This document shows positions 45,723 through 54,658 of a DNA stretch of 64,000 nucleotides, piece by piece. The number at the start of each line of letters is the position of its first letter. Position 1 is the first letter of the stretch. The notes below the pieces were generated by a model. It did no database searches, was not told the DNA's origin, and was given only the letters and a program-made list of their open reading frames with translations. The DNA lies in assembly GCA_964460115.1 (NCBI GenBank), contig CAYWPR010000019.1, positions 18,996 to 82,995 on the forward strand, in the 5' to 3' direction. This DNA is from JAEUJZ01 sp964460115. GTDB taxonomy: Bacteria > Myxococcota_A > Polyangia > Palsa-1104 > JAEUJZ01. A program made the translations under genes and the position numbers.

Positions 45723-46310
45723 TTAAGCCGATGCGCCTTGGCCCGAGCTGATAAATCCCGGCGATAGGTGGCTTAGATGAAGTGCTTGCTCCCACACTTG
45801 TTCGGGTGAAGTGTCGAAGATCAGCTTGGGCAAAAGCTCGCCGGGGAGCCAGCTTTTTTCTTGCATCTCGCGCTCAAGCTGCCCAGTGGCCCAGCCGGCG
45901 TAGCCGCTAAAAATCATCGCTGGCACTTCGACGCGTTCGTTCAGATCGGCAAGCAGCGTCGGACTAGACCCCAAATGCAGCCCCGGAGCAATGGTTGTAG
46001 CTTCGTGCAGCGGCGTCTCGCCCCCGTGCAAAAGCCATATGCGGCCGCGTTCGCAGGGTCCGCCGTAGCGGACAAATTCGATGTTCGAGCGCTGCCAAAG
46101 CAGACCAAAGGGTTCGCTAAGCGCTGTCATCGATAAATTCGTCGCCGGGCCGAGCACGACGCCAAACGCCCCATTTTCATCATGCGAGACGATGAGCGTA
46201 ACCATGCGACGAAAATTGGGATCGCGCAGGTTCGGCATGGCGATGAGCAGACTTCCTTGCAAGCCGGTACGTACCCATGGCTCTTCGGCAGTTTCAAAAT
46301 TCATATTCAT
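45723..46310 (-). CDS. YqgE/AlgH family protein (UPF0301)
   Basis: A 195-residue protein starting at MNMNFETAEEP (46310), behind GAGGAG eight bases upstream and overlapping the end of the methyltransferase gene. GLQGSLLIAMPNLRDPNFRR, VSHDENGAFGVVLGPATN and IFSGYAGWATGQLEREM match UPF0301/AlgH. The family's biochemical role is unknown; AlgH was named for an effect on alginate in Pseudomonas. Confidence 0.92.
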   Translation of the reverse strand: MNMNFETAEEPWVRTGLQGSLLIAMPNLRDPNFRRMVTLIVSHDENGAFGVVLGPATNLSMTALSEPFGLLWQRSNIEFVRYGGPCERGRIWLLHGGETPLHEATTIAPGLHLGSSPTLLADLNERVEVPAMIFSGYAGWATGQLEREMQEKSWLPGELLPKLIFDTSPEQVWEQALHLSHLSPGFISSGQGASA

Positions 46311-47475
46311 TTCTGCGCTCCTCGTTTTCAGGATAATCACAATTCAGCTCGTTCGCGAGCGCACCGCTTAGGTACAAAGCCACGCGCAGACCGCCGTTTG
46401 ACAGAGGCACAGAGGCGGTTCGCCGCGCCGCGGCCCGCGCAAGCAGCGGATGCGTGGCCAAAATCCCCAAATGCCAGCCCGCGGCGCTGCGGGCGTATCG
46501 CCCCACATCTTGATAAAGCTGCCGCAGATTGCGATGCGACAGGGGGGACGCATCTACTCGCTTGCCATACGGCGGATTGCACAGCACCAGGCCCGCCGGC
46601 CCCGCGGGCAGTCGCGCTTTTTTGACATCCAAGCATTCAAAACGAACAAAATCCGCGACGCCGGCCCGCTCGGCATTGCGCCGAGCGAGCAAAACCGCCG
46701 ATTCGCAAATATCACTGCCGCCTAAAAGGCCCGGTTCTAGAGGCTGCTCGTCAGCTTCTGCTTGTCGGCATAGGGCGCGAAACTGCGCCTCGCGGTAGCT
46801 TGGCCAGCGCTGAAACGCAAAGCTTCGCAGCCGGCCCGGCGCCCGTCTACTGGCCAAAAGCGCCGCTTCGATGACGAGCGTGCCCGAACCGCAAGTCGGA
46901 TCGCGCAGGGGCATTGGACGCGCTTTCGAATAGCCAGCAAGCAGACACATCCCAGCCGCCAGCGTCTCACGCAAAGGGGCCTCTCCGCCTTCGATGCGCC
47001 AGCCTCGACGGTGCAAAAGTTCCCCGGAAGTATCGATGCTGACCGTAAATACGTCCTGTTCGGCGCGCAAAAAAACCGCCAATTCGAATTCACCGGGTGC
47101 ATCTGGGCGGTGTATGCCTCCATCGGCCAGCGCCGCCAAGCAGCGCTCTTCAATCGCGCCGGTGTGGTAAAGTCGCGAGCGGTGTGCCGTCGCGCTCACT
47201 CGGACCCGGGTCGGATAGGCCGCATACCGACGCCAGTCGAGCGCGGCAATTTCGCGGCGTAAGGCGGCAAAATCCCGCGCGACAAACTGGCCAAGCCGCA
47301 AAAGCATCCGCGATACGCTGCGCAAGCGCAGATTGGCCCCATAAAGGACCGCTTCATCGCCGGCCAACATCACTCCGCCATGGATGACCTGTATCTGCGT
47401 GGCCCCGGGCAATGCGGAAATCTCGCGCGCGGCGACGTGTTCCAGACCTGGGGCGGTAACCGCAAATAGCTGCAT
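46294..47475 (-). CDS. THUMP-domain RNA methyltransferase (RlmL-type)
   Basis: A 393-residue protein: N-terminal ferredoxin-like plus THUMP RNA-binding region (residues 1-160), then a Rossmann methyltransferase with LRDPTCGSGTLVIEAALLA and the catalytic LVLCNPPYGKRVD. It resembles the N-terminal half of RlmKL, which makes m2G2445 in 23S rRNA, and YpsC-type enzymes; the RlmK half is absent. It lies in a tight unit: 7 bp after the upstream membrane protein gene, overlapping algH downstream. Confidence 0.9.
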   Translation of the reverse strand: MQLFAVTAPGLEHVAAREISALPGATQIQVIHGGVMLAGDEAVLYGANLRLRSVSRMLLRLGQFVARDFAALRREIAALDWRRYAAYPTRVRVSATAHRSRLYHTGAIEERCLAALADGGIHRPDAPGEFELAVFLRAEQDVFTVSIDTSGELLHRRGWRIEGGEAPLRETLAAGMCLLAGYSKARPMPLRDPTCGSGTLVIEAALLASRRAPGRLRSFAFQRWPSYREAQFRALCRQAEADEQPLEPGLLGGSDICESAVLLARRNAERAGVADFVRFECLDVKKARLPAGPAGLVLCNPPYGKRVDASPLSHRNLRQLYQDVGRYARSAAGWHLGILATHPLLARAAARRTASVPLSNGGLRVALYLSGALANELNCDYPENEERRNEYEF

Positions 47476-47481
47476 AGCGAC

Positions 47482-48378
47482 TTAGCGCGCCGGGCGCTCG
47501 CGATCGCTGCCCGGCCCTTGCGCCGGAGCATAAATGTGCACATAGCGCTGCAAATAAAGCGCAGTCAGTCCCAAAAGCAGTACCCAGACTCCTTCCAGCG
47601 CCGCGCGCATGACGACATAAAGCCGAGTGATCTGCCATAGCTCAGACAGCGCCGCTTCGATACTTTGACCATTGGCGGCGGACAGCGCCGTGGCGACGGT
47701 TTGCCCCATTTTCCCCATCAGCGTTCGACTGTGCACAAAGGTCACAAGCATGCAGAGCAGCGCAAAAAAGATGCTGGCCCAGCAGGCAAAGCTCCACGTC
47801 GTAAGGCCCCAGGTCTGCCGACGTAAAACGGCCAGCGCGCCGCTTATCAAAAGCCAGGACAGGATAAGCTGCAGCACGCCCAGGGGCACCGTAACCCCGC
47901 GGCGCTCATAAAGCGCATCGCCCAATAGCAGGGTCAAGCGCTCGGCCTCCTGGCGCGACAGTTTCAAAAACGGCCCCACAAAAGGCCGTAGTACGTCTTG
48001 CCCGGGCCCAGGCGCTGATTGCACCTTGGGCGGCTGTCCCGAAGCCGCCGCTTGGGGCGGCTGGGCCTGAAATTGATCAAACAGCATCATCTGGCGATCT
48101 CGGCTGCGCAGTACAAATGTGTCTCGATTCAAGAGCAGCGCACCGTTGACTTCCGCCAGCGAGGTCATCGTGCCCCACAATCCCAAAAGCAGCGAAACAA
48201 TCGCCAAAATGCGCATCAAAAGCGGCAAACGAAAAGGCGCCGGCTCACGCGGAGCGCGCGACGTGCCGGAGGGTGCCAAGCGGCCTGGTTCGTCGGCTCC
48301 CGGCTCATGCTCCGGTGGCGGTCGCAGCGCCGAACCACCGGCCAAGTTTTTCGAGGGATCAGAAAAAGGTAGGGACAT
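47482..48378 (-). CDS. Multi-pass membrane protein, unknown
   Basis: A 298-residue protein with a Pro-rich cytoplasmic N-terminus and about four hydrophobic segments (LLMRILAIVSLLLGLWGTM; LGVLQLILSWLLISGALAVL; WSFACWASIFFALLCMLVTF; MRAALEGVWVLLLGLTALYL). Between the first two is a soluble loop of about 90 residues. It heads the unit with the RlmL-type methyltransferase and algH. No family recognised. Confidence 0.7.
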   Translation of the reverse strand: MSLPFSDPSKNLAGGSALRPPPEHEPGADEPGRLAPSGTSRAPREPAPFRLPLLMRILAIVSLLLGLWGTMTSLAEVNGALLLNRDTFVLRSRDRQMMLFDQFQAQPPQAAASGQPPKVQSAPGPGQDVLRPFVGPFLKLSRQEAERLTLLLGDALYERRGVTVPLGVLQLILSWLLISGALAVLRRQTWGLTTWSFACWASIFFALLCMLVTFVHSRTLMGKMGQTVATALSAANGQSIEAALSELWQITRLYVVMRAALEGVWVLLLGLTALYLQRYVHIYAPAQGPGSDRERPAR

Positions 48379-48559
48379 GTGATGCGCGTCACCCTAGCAC
48401 GACCTTTCCGCTGCGCGGAGTCGCCTCTGCAATTTTCGCTAGCGCTTTAGCAGCATCCATGCGCCTAGATTGGGCAATTTCCCTCTCTTTTCCCTGCCAG
48501 GATGCAGCCCGATTGTGTAAGACTCCCTGACGACTTAACCGACACTCGTGAAATCGGCC

Positions 48560-51109
48560 ATGGATACCAATCCGTACCCCAAGCTCCATTTCTGGCAGTC
48601 TTCCGATCAACCCGGCGTTTTGGTAGCCGGCAGCGATGTGCGCACGCTGCGGCTGTTAGAGGTCGGCCTGCGCCAGGCCGGTTATCGCGTCAGCACCGCG
48701 ACGCGCTTTGACGATGCGCTGGCCCAGGCCGCTGCGCAGCCGCCCGCCGTGGCGCTTTTGGACGTCGAGCTCGAAGAAGGCGACGCCTTCAGCCTGGCCG
48801 AACGGCTGCGCGAGCTGCCGGCCAGCGAAAACATCCTGCTTCTGTTCTTGATCGATCCGAATCGTCCGAGCAACCGCATGCGGGCGGTGGAAGTGGGCGT
48901 CAGCGAGATCGTGGAAAAGCCCATCTACTTAAAAGAAGTGCTGTGGCGGGTCGAAACACTTCTGGAAAAATCGGCGCAGCGCGGAGACTTGGCCGGGCAC
49001 AAGGGTGCCGCCCGCTTTTCCGGCGTGCTTAGCGCCACGACCATTTTGGATCTCTTGCAATCAATGGAGCTCGTCGGCAAATCCGGCCTGATTCATTGTC
49101 AGAATTCGCGCGGACAGCGCGGTACTCTTTATATTTCTGAAGGCAAGGCCATCGATGCCGAAGTGGGACGGCTGCGCGGACAAGATGCGCTGTACCGGCT
49201 TATCACCTGGCATGGAGGCGAGTATCGCGTCGATCTAATCGATATGCTGCGGCCTGATCGCATCGGCCGCTCGGCCAATGAACTGATTTTAGAAGCGGCG
49301 CGGCGTTTGGATGAATGGAACCAGCTTAAGTTGACGCTGCCGCCGCTCGACAGCATCCTTTTGCCGGCCGCGGCGGTCGAGCTGCAAGAGACTTCGTCCC
49401 TGGAAGCGCTGCCGGCCGAGCTCGAAGACGTACTGACGAGCTTCAACGGACAACGAACGATTCTGGATGTCGTCGAGCTCGATGAAGAATTGCCGCTAGA
49501 TACCATGGGGCGGCTGGCGGCTGTGGCGCGCCTGCTTTCTGAAAGGCGGCTCGTCATTTTATCTACCCCTGCCGAGCCGCGCCGGCAATCGCTGACGCCG
49601 CCGCCGATACCGCGCATGACGCCGCCACCGGTGCCGCGCTTAACCTCGCCACCGCTGCCGCGGCTGACGCCATCGCCGGTGGCGCGCATGACGCCGTCGC
49701 CGATAGCGCGCATGACGCCGTCGCCGGTGGCGCGACCGACCCCGCCCCCGGCGGCAAGGCCGACGCCGCCACCGATGGCGCGCATGACGCCGCCGCCGCC
49801 AGTGGCGCGCTTGACCCCGCCCCCCGCGGCAAGGCCGACGCCGCCACCAATGGCGCGTATGACCCCGCCCCCTGTGGCGCGCATGACGCCGCCGCCGATG
49901 CCGATGCTTGGACGCAGTGCCTCGCCGCCCGCCGGAATCGAAGCCGGATTGGCGACGCAGCCCGATGCGCCCCCTAAGCCCATGGCCATCGAACATAGCG
50001 CCCCCGTCTTATCGCCAAGCATTAGACCCCCCTCAGGATTGTCGCAACTTCCCGAGGTATCGGCGGAAATGCTACCTACCGAGGCAGCGCTGTCCGGCGA
50101 TAGCCAGCATCACATCGGTACGGGATTTTCCCCGCCGTCAAGCGGCCTGGACTCGTCCACTTCGGGAATGATGCTGGATTTGAGCGAAGAACTACGCGGC
50201 CCCCCAAGTGATCCGGCTTGGCGCAGCGGCATTCTGTATGCGCCAGTGCGTAGCGAATCGCAGGCCGCCGCTTCTGTGCCGGTCTGGCGCTACTTGCTAA
50301 CGGCAGTGGCTGGAATCGGACTTTTTGGCTTGGGAATGGGCCTTTATTGGGGCTTTCACGTACTGACCCGATCGACGTCAAATGCCACGCGACCGGGACC
50401 GACCGCACAACTTAGCCTGCCGGCAACGCCCACGGCGCCGCCGACCCTAGAAGCGATTCCAGCGCCGCCAGTGCAAGCTGCCGCCCCACCTGCGGAAGCG
50501 AAAACGGAAATTACCACGCCGCCCGCTCCGGAAGTGAAAGCGGAAGCCACGCCGCCGACGCCGCCCGTTCCGGAAGTAAAAGCGGAAACACCTCCGCCGT
50601 CCGCTTCGGAAGTGAAAGCAGAAGCCACAGCGCCGCCACCGACTTCGCCGCCGCCTGTAGCCGCGGTGGCGCCCGCCCCTTCTCCTTCGACACAAGCTGT
50701 CGCTGCCGCCGAGCCGCCGCCCGCGCCCCTGCAGCCTTTGGCGCATGCGAACGACGGCTACGATGCATTTATCGGAAAAGTGCGCAACGCCATGCGGCGT
50801 GGTCAGCCCAGCCTGGCCAAATACAACTTGCAGAAGGCCCTGAAACTAAGACCCCAGGGTCCAGCCGCCTTGGTACTGCAAGCGGAGATGGCCATTGATG
50901 AAGGAGATGCCGAGACCGGCGCCCGTTTGGCGAAAAAGGTCTTGCAGCTAGATCCAACGCTGGCAGATGCACATATCGTGCTGGGAATGGCGGCGCAAGT
51001 ACAAGGCCAAGGTGGAGTGGCCAAGGCTCACTTCAAGAAGTACTTGGAACTATCGCCAAATGGCGACCGCGCCAAAGACGTAAAAGCCTTCCTTCACGCC
51101 GGCTATTAG
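48560..51109 (+). CDS. Receiver-DUF4388 protein with membrane anchor and C-terminal TPR
   Basis: About 849 residues. A receiver-like domain (about 18-135) has phospho-Asp68 in ALLDVELEEGD and Lys120 in EIVEKPIYL, but the usual acidic pair is weak (GSD at 24-26). DUF4388 follows (FSGVLSATTILDLLQSMELV, about 150 on). Then come about twelve RxTPxPxx octapeptide repeats, one membrane helix (about 575-603, LTAVAGIGLFGLGMGLYWGF), a second Pro/Glu/Lys-rich spacer and a C-terminal TPR pair (KLRPQGPAALVLQAEMAIDE). Probably links a phosphorylation signal to the envelope. The start is ATG 48560 or GTG 48548. Confidence 0.85.
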   Translation: MDTNPYPKLHFWQSSDQPGVLVAGSDVRTLRLLEVGLRQAGYRVSTATRFDDALAQAAAQPPAVALLDVELEEGDAFSLAERLRELPASENILLLFLIDPNRPSNRMRAVEVGVSEIVEKPIYLKEVLWRVETLLEKSAQRGDLAGHKGAARFSGVLSATTILDLLQSMELVGKSGLIHCQNSRGQRGTLYISEGKAIDAEVGRLRGQDALYRLITWHGGEYRVDLIDMLRPDRIGRSANELILEAARRLDEWNQLKLTLPPLDSILLPAAAVELQETSSLEALPAELEDVLTSFNGQRTILDVVELDEELPLDTMGRLAAVARLLSERRLVILSTPAEPRRQSLTPPPIPRMTPPPVPRLTSPPLPRLTPSPVARMTPSPIARMTPSPVARPTPPPAARPTPPPMARMTPPPPVARLTPPPAARPTPPPMARMTPPPVARMTPPPMPMLGRSASPPAGIEAGLATQPDAPPKPMAIEHSAPVLSPSIRPPSGLSQLPEVSAEMLPTEAALSGDSQHHIGTGFSPPSSGLDSSTSGMMLDLSEELRGPPSDPAWRSGILYAPVRSESQAAASVPVWRYLLTAVAGIGLFGLGMGLYWGFHVLTRSTSNATRPGPTAQLSLPATPTAPPTLEAIPAPPVQAAAPPAEAKTEITTPPAPEVKAEATPPTPPVPEVKAETPPPSASEVKAEATAPPPTSPPPVAAVAPAPSPSTQAVAAAEPPPAPLQPLAHANDGYDAFIGKVRNAMRRGQPSLAKYNLQKALKLRPQGPAALVLQAEMAIDEGDAETGARLAKKVLQLDPTLADAHIVLGMAAQVQGQGGVAKAHFKKYLELSPNGDRAKDVKAFLHAGY
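49589..49903. repeat. 24-bp coding minisatellite (RxTPxPxx octapeptides)
   Basis: About twelve to thirteen units of 24 bp, each encoding Arg-x-Thr-Pro-Pro/Ser-Pro-x-Ala/Pro; one unit is a codon longer. Some pairs are nearly identical at DNA level, indicating recent expansion. It forms a stiff spacer between DUF4388 and the membrane helix. Confidence 0.85.
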
Positions 51110-51155
51110 ACGCCGCTACCGCGCCACCTGGGGCAGTCGCGGTGCAGCGCGAGCG

Positions 51156-51585
51156 TCAGAAGTTTAGGACATCAAGTTGCGATTCGGCTCTCAGGTGTTC
51201 TGTGGACTCATCATAGGGTGCTCCGAACTTCATGGGATCGCCCCGGCCGGTCAAGGTGAGGAGTGGCTCCTTGGACGTCTGCAGCCTGCGCAAAAATTCG
51301 TGACGTAGCCTGGACTTGCCGATCCCTGCGGCAGCCCTCACGACGACCGCGCTGGCAACAGAATCCTCTCTGCATTGGACCAACACGCCGCCAAGAAACG
51401 TCAGCTCCTGCTCGCAGCCAAGGCAGGGAGTCTGCTGCCCCAGGACGGGATGTTCGGGATCTATCTGCATCCGGTAGGCGCTCGCGAGGCTCCTTGGCGA
51501 GCCTGCGCATCACCAATCCAGTGCGACGGAATGCGACGGCGATGCCCGCATTGTGGTCCTTCCCTGGTCCAGTGCCAAACCGCAT
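51156..51585 (-). pseudogene. Relic of a Ser/Thr kinase-ATPase fusion
   Basis: One frame (51156-51470) reads like the ATPase part of large kinase-ATPase proteins: TPCLGCEQELTFLGGVLVQC, followed by VVVRAAAGIGKSRLRHEFLR (Walker A) and a GRGDPMKFGAPYD-type continuation. Just upstream, in another frame, GLVMRRLAKEPRERLPDA looks like the end of a kinase domain. The two are separated by a frameshift and both are severely truncated. The copy is dead. Confidence 0.65.
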
Positions 51586-51631
51586 ACACAGAACGAGCCA
51601 TTTGGTTTATCATCGGCCAAAGGTGAATCTC

Positions 51632-52246
51632 GTGTTGAAACTCTATGCTCATCCGTTCTCGCCGCACTCACGCAAGGTGCACTTCGCGCTGGAAGAATCC
51701 GGTTATCCCTATTCCTATGAACTTGTCGATTTAACCAAGGGAGAGCAGAAGAGCGCCGCGTTTTTAGCGCTGAATCGCGTCGGCAAGGTGCCGGTGCTGC
51801 AGGATAGTGACTTTGTGCTTTCCGAGTCGGGCGCGATCTTGCATTACATCGCCGCGAACTATGCTAGCGGCAAGCTTCTGCCCACGGACAAAAAGCTCCG
51901 CGCGCGCGTTGACACGTGGCTGTTCTGGCAACCGGGCGAAGCCAATCTGATTCTTCACAAGCCTTTTCAGATCAAGATGTTCGCGCGTATGGCGGGAAAG
52001 TCCCCCGATGAAGCGGCCTTTGCGCTAGCCGTGCAGGCCTGTGAGCCCGTGCTTAAGCACATCGACGATGCACTTATCGGCAAGCGCTTCCTGGTCGGCG
52101 ATGCCTTCTCCATCGCCGACATTGCTTTGGCCGAGTCCATTTTTCAAATGCAGCTTGTGGACGTAAAGCCGCGCCAGTTTGAACATCTGCAGAAATGGTA
52201 CGAGCACCTCAGCGAGCGTCCAGCGTTCAAAAAGACGCGCCCCTGA
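51632..52246 (+). CDS. Glutathione S-transferase
   Basis: About 204 residues from GTG 51632 (AAAGG upstream); GTG 51623 and TTG 51635 are alternatives. The thioredoxin-like N-terminal domain has LYAHPFSPHSRKVHFALEES, NRVGKVPVLQD and the SESGAILHYI motif that contacts glutathione. The C-terminal helical domain has FLVGDAFSIADIALAES, the conserved N-capping box. It resembles theta/nu-type bacterial GSTs. The stop codon shares two bases with the terminal repeat of the adjoining IS3 remnant, so the original C-terminus may have been altered by the insertion. Confidence 0.9.
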   Translation: MLKLYAHPFSPHSRKVHFALEESGYPYSYELVDLTKGEQKSAAFLALNRVGKVPVLQDSDFVLSESGAILHYIAANYASGKLLPTDKKLRARVDTWLFWQPGEANLILHKPFQIKMFARMAGKSPDEAAFALAVQACEPVLKHIDDALIGKRFLVGDAFSIADIALAESIFQMQLVDVKPRQFEHLQKWYEHLSERPAFKKTRP

Positions 52247-52684
52247 CCCTCCCTCAGTTTCGTGGACACCCCAAGCAGCCATACTGGCTGCCGCGGTCGC
52301 TGTGGTAAATCAGGCCCCGGGGAGGTCGGCGCGATTGCAGGGCCATACGGAGCGCATCCAAGGCCAGGCGACCGTCGAAGCGTCCAGATGTAGGTGCTAC
52401 ACGATAACGGCATCGTGCGCAGCATGAGCCGCAAAGCAGAGTACTTAGACAACGCGGTCAGCGAGAGCTTCTTCGGTATGCTCAAGCAAGAACTCATCTT
52501 CCGCTGTGAGCTGATGTCCCAAGCTGAGACGCGGACCGCGGTTTTCGAGTACCTGGAGGTCTTCTATAATTCCAAGCGTCGCCACTCGACTCTGGGTTTT
52601 CTCAGTCCCATTGATTTCGAAGAAAGGAGCATGGTAGCGGACTCAACGATGTAACCAACTTGTCCACTGAATCGAGGGAAGGTC
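52245..52684. mobile_element. Scrambled IS3-family remnant
   Basis: Imperfect 24-bp terminal inverted repeats (52245-52268 and 52661-52684) match at 19 of 24 positions. Inside, the minus strand at about 52265-52380 encodes LDALRMALQSRRPP and GLIYHSDRGSQYG, the middle of an IS3 DDE transposase. The plus strand at 52394-52654 encodes the C-terminal part (LHDNGIVRSMSRKAEYLDNA, then VSESFFGMLKQEL and RRHSTLGFLSPIDFE). These parts are normally collinear, so one has been inverted, and the N-terminal orfA and most of orfB are lost. Inactive. Confidence 0.8.
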
Positions 52685-52723
52685 ATCTCGACGGGGGCGC
52701 TATGTTTCGTAGAGCTGGAAGGA

Positions 52724-53608
52724 CTAATGGCCCCGAGAAAAACTAGCTGAGTCATTGTACACAACAAATCTGCGCTTCTTCGTATCAATGCCTGCAGTCA
52801 GGGTCTTGCCGCCAGAAATGTTCAGCCGGCCCTTGACCAATACCTTTTGGTTGGTGAAGTCCTTCACCATCAAGAAGTGCTCCCCTGGGTCGAGACTCGA
52901 AATCTTACCACGATGGTCGGTGCGCAGCTCTAGCCGCTGGCGTCCGTCAATCCAGACGTTGCACCATCCCTCATCTTCTACAGAAACATCCAGGTCGGCT
53001 GGTGCAGCCGGGGCCGGGGCCGGCGCTGAAGCTACCACTTCCGCATCTTGGGTGGTGGCCACGATTGTGGGCGATCCGACGGTGGCACTGACACCGCCAC
53101 CGCCAAAGGTCCCATCTGCAGTATTGATCGAAAACGTGACCCGAGAACCCTGTGCAGGGATCGGCGCAGCGGTCGCGGGTGCAGCGGTCGCGGGTGCAGC
53201 GGTCGCGGGTGCAGCGGGGGAGGCAACGGCAATGCGGGTCCGGCTATAAACATCGAGCTTTCCCTTGGAGACCTTAGCCCGAACCTCAAACCCTGCCGGG
53301 AGGCTGATCGTTCCAGAAAACCATTCTTCAGTTTTCAGAAAACCTGCCTGAGCGACGATTTTGATCAAGTGGCCGCCCGGACTCAGTTCTTCCATGCGAG
53401 CGGACTTCGTCAAGCGATACAGGCCCTCATCGTCCGGGACGCCAATGCCTGTCTTGAATCCTTTTTGTTCTCCATCAAGCTCTACGGCGAATCCCAAGGT
53501 GCAGTCGCAGGCGATGGTCAGGTTTGCGGTTTGCGCCGAAGCCTGGTGGGCGCACGTTAATAGAGCTACACCCAGAACAAATGCGCTTAACATGCTTGCT
53601 GATCTCAT
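52724..53608 (-). CDS. Exported protein with PEGA-like beta segments, unknown
   Basis: About 294 residues from ATG 53608 (AAAGGA upstream) with a clear signal peptide (MLSAFVLGVALLTCAHQASA, cleaved near AQT). The mature part has beta-strand stretches with LSPGGHLIKIVAQAGF and SSLDPGEHFLMVKDF, which recall PEGA-type surface repeats. An Ala/Pro/Thr-rich linker contains 15-bp tandem repeats. Function unknown; it is flanked by two IS remnants. Confidence 0.65.
   Translation of the reverse strand: MRSASMLSAFVLGVALLTCAHQASAQTANLTIACDCTLGFAVELDGEQKGFKTGIGVPDDEGLYRLTKSARMEELSPGGHLIKIVAQAGFLKTEEWFSGTISLPAGFEVRAKVSKGKLDVYSRTRIAVASPAAPATAAPATAAPATAAPIPAQGSRVTFSINTADGTFGGGGVSATVGSPTIVATTQDAEVVASAPAPAPAAPADLDVSVEDEGWCNVWIDGRQRLELRTDHRGKISSLDPGEHFLMVKDFTNQKVLVKGRLNISGGKTLTAGIDTKKRRFVVYNDSASFSRGH
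53166..53217. repeat. 15-bp tandem repeat in a linker
   Basis: Three identical copies of GCAGCGGTCGCGGGT plus a partial fourth. They encode an ATAAP-type pentapeptide on the minus strand within the exported protein's linker. Exact identity implies recent slippage. Confidence 0.9.
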
Positions 53609-53724
53609 GGAATGTCCTTTCTTAATGAGAAAAGATGCAGCGAAGAACGGTGGGGTTACAAAATGAATGAAACCAAAGGTTGCCGATGGCATTGACGATT
53701 GAAGCTGGAGAATTCACACGGCAT

Positions 53725-53752
53725 TTTCTTGCGAGGTCATTCTCGCAAGAAA
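53725..53752. other. Perfect 11-bp inverted repeat
   Basis: TTTCTTGCGAG (53725-53735) and CTCGCAAGAAA (53742-53752) flank a 6-nt spacer. It is about 115 bp upstream of the exported protein start (minus strand) and 60 bp before the IS110 fragment. It could be an operator or a bidirectional hairpin. Confidence 0.6.
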
Positions 53753-53811
53753 CAAAACAAGGTCTTTCATGCTGTGCAATAATTTCCTCACGCTCATCTT
53801 GAGATCCCAGG

Positions 53812-54658
53812 ATGGGACGGATAGATGAGATGAACCGGCTGGCCGGCCAGGCCGCGCGGCTTGGAGCCTACAAGGCCGCCCATCGGGTGAGCGACGAACA
53901 AAGGGAAGTGCGGACGGGGATCGAGGTGCGGCGGACGCTGGTGCAAACGCGGACGCGGATTATTAATCAGATCCGGGCGGTGCTGTTTGGCCAGGGTTAT
54001 CAGGTGGGCAGCGGAGCCGCGGAGTACTTTGTCAAGCGGCTATCGCGGGTCGAGCTGCCGGCGTGGCTCCAGGCGCAAATCGAGCCCCTTTTGGCCATGC
54101 TGCCCGCGCTCAATTAGCAGATCGGGCGGCTTTCCAAGCAGCTTGAGGAACGATCGGAAGGAAACACAGGAGGTACAGCGCTGTGAGAGTCTGCCGGGCA
54201 TCGGCCCGCTGACTTCGCTGATGTTCATAGCGGCTCTAGATGGAGCCACGCGATTTGGGTCGGCGCATCAGGTAATGAGCTATCTGGGGATAGTGCCTCG
54301 GAAGAACAGCTCGGGAGAGAGTCAGAAGCGAGGACACATCACCAAGGCTGGGAATTCACAGGCCCGGACGCTGCTGGTGCAAGCGGCACAGCGGGTGATG
54401 CGGCTGCGGCATCCCGATACGCAGGTGTTATGGATGTGGGCGGAAGGAATCGCGAAGCGGCGAGGGAAGCGCATCGCGGTGGTAGCGTTGGCCCGACGGC
54501 GGAGCGGCATCTTATGGGCGATGCTACGAGATGGACAAGACTACCGGGCCAAGCGGCAGCCGGCGGCAAGCGAAGCAAAGCCCCCAAAGCGTGCCATAGC
54601 CCCCGGAGGCAGGCTATCGCCGCATAGCCGTAGAAGGGATCGACGACCCGAAAGCTGA
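53812..54658 (+). mobile_element. IS110-family transposase remnant
   Basis: Residues of an IS110/IS116/IS902 transposase are split between frames. The first (53812-54117) has GIEVRRTLVQTRTRIINQIR and ends at an in-frame TAG. The second, after a frameshift near 54170, has ESLPGIGPLTSLMFIAALD, RFGSAHQVMSYLGIVPRKNS and GHITKAGNSQARTLLVQAA, the Tnp_20-type C-terminal domain with its catalytic serine region. The N-terminal DEDD nuclease part is missing. Inactive. Confidence 0.85.

Noticed and set aside
49129..50022. Gly/Arg-rich minus-strand frame with apparent repeats
   Set aside because: It is the complement of the Pro-rich octapeptide repeat in the receiver-DUF4388 gene.
53166..53217. CRISPR array
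   Set aside because: The 15-bp units are directly tandem with no spacers and lie within a coding frame.
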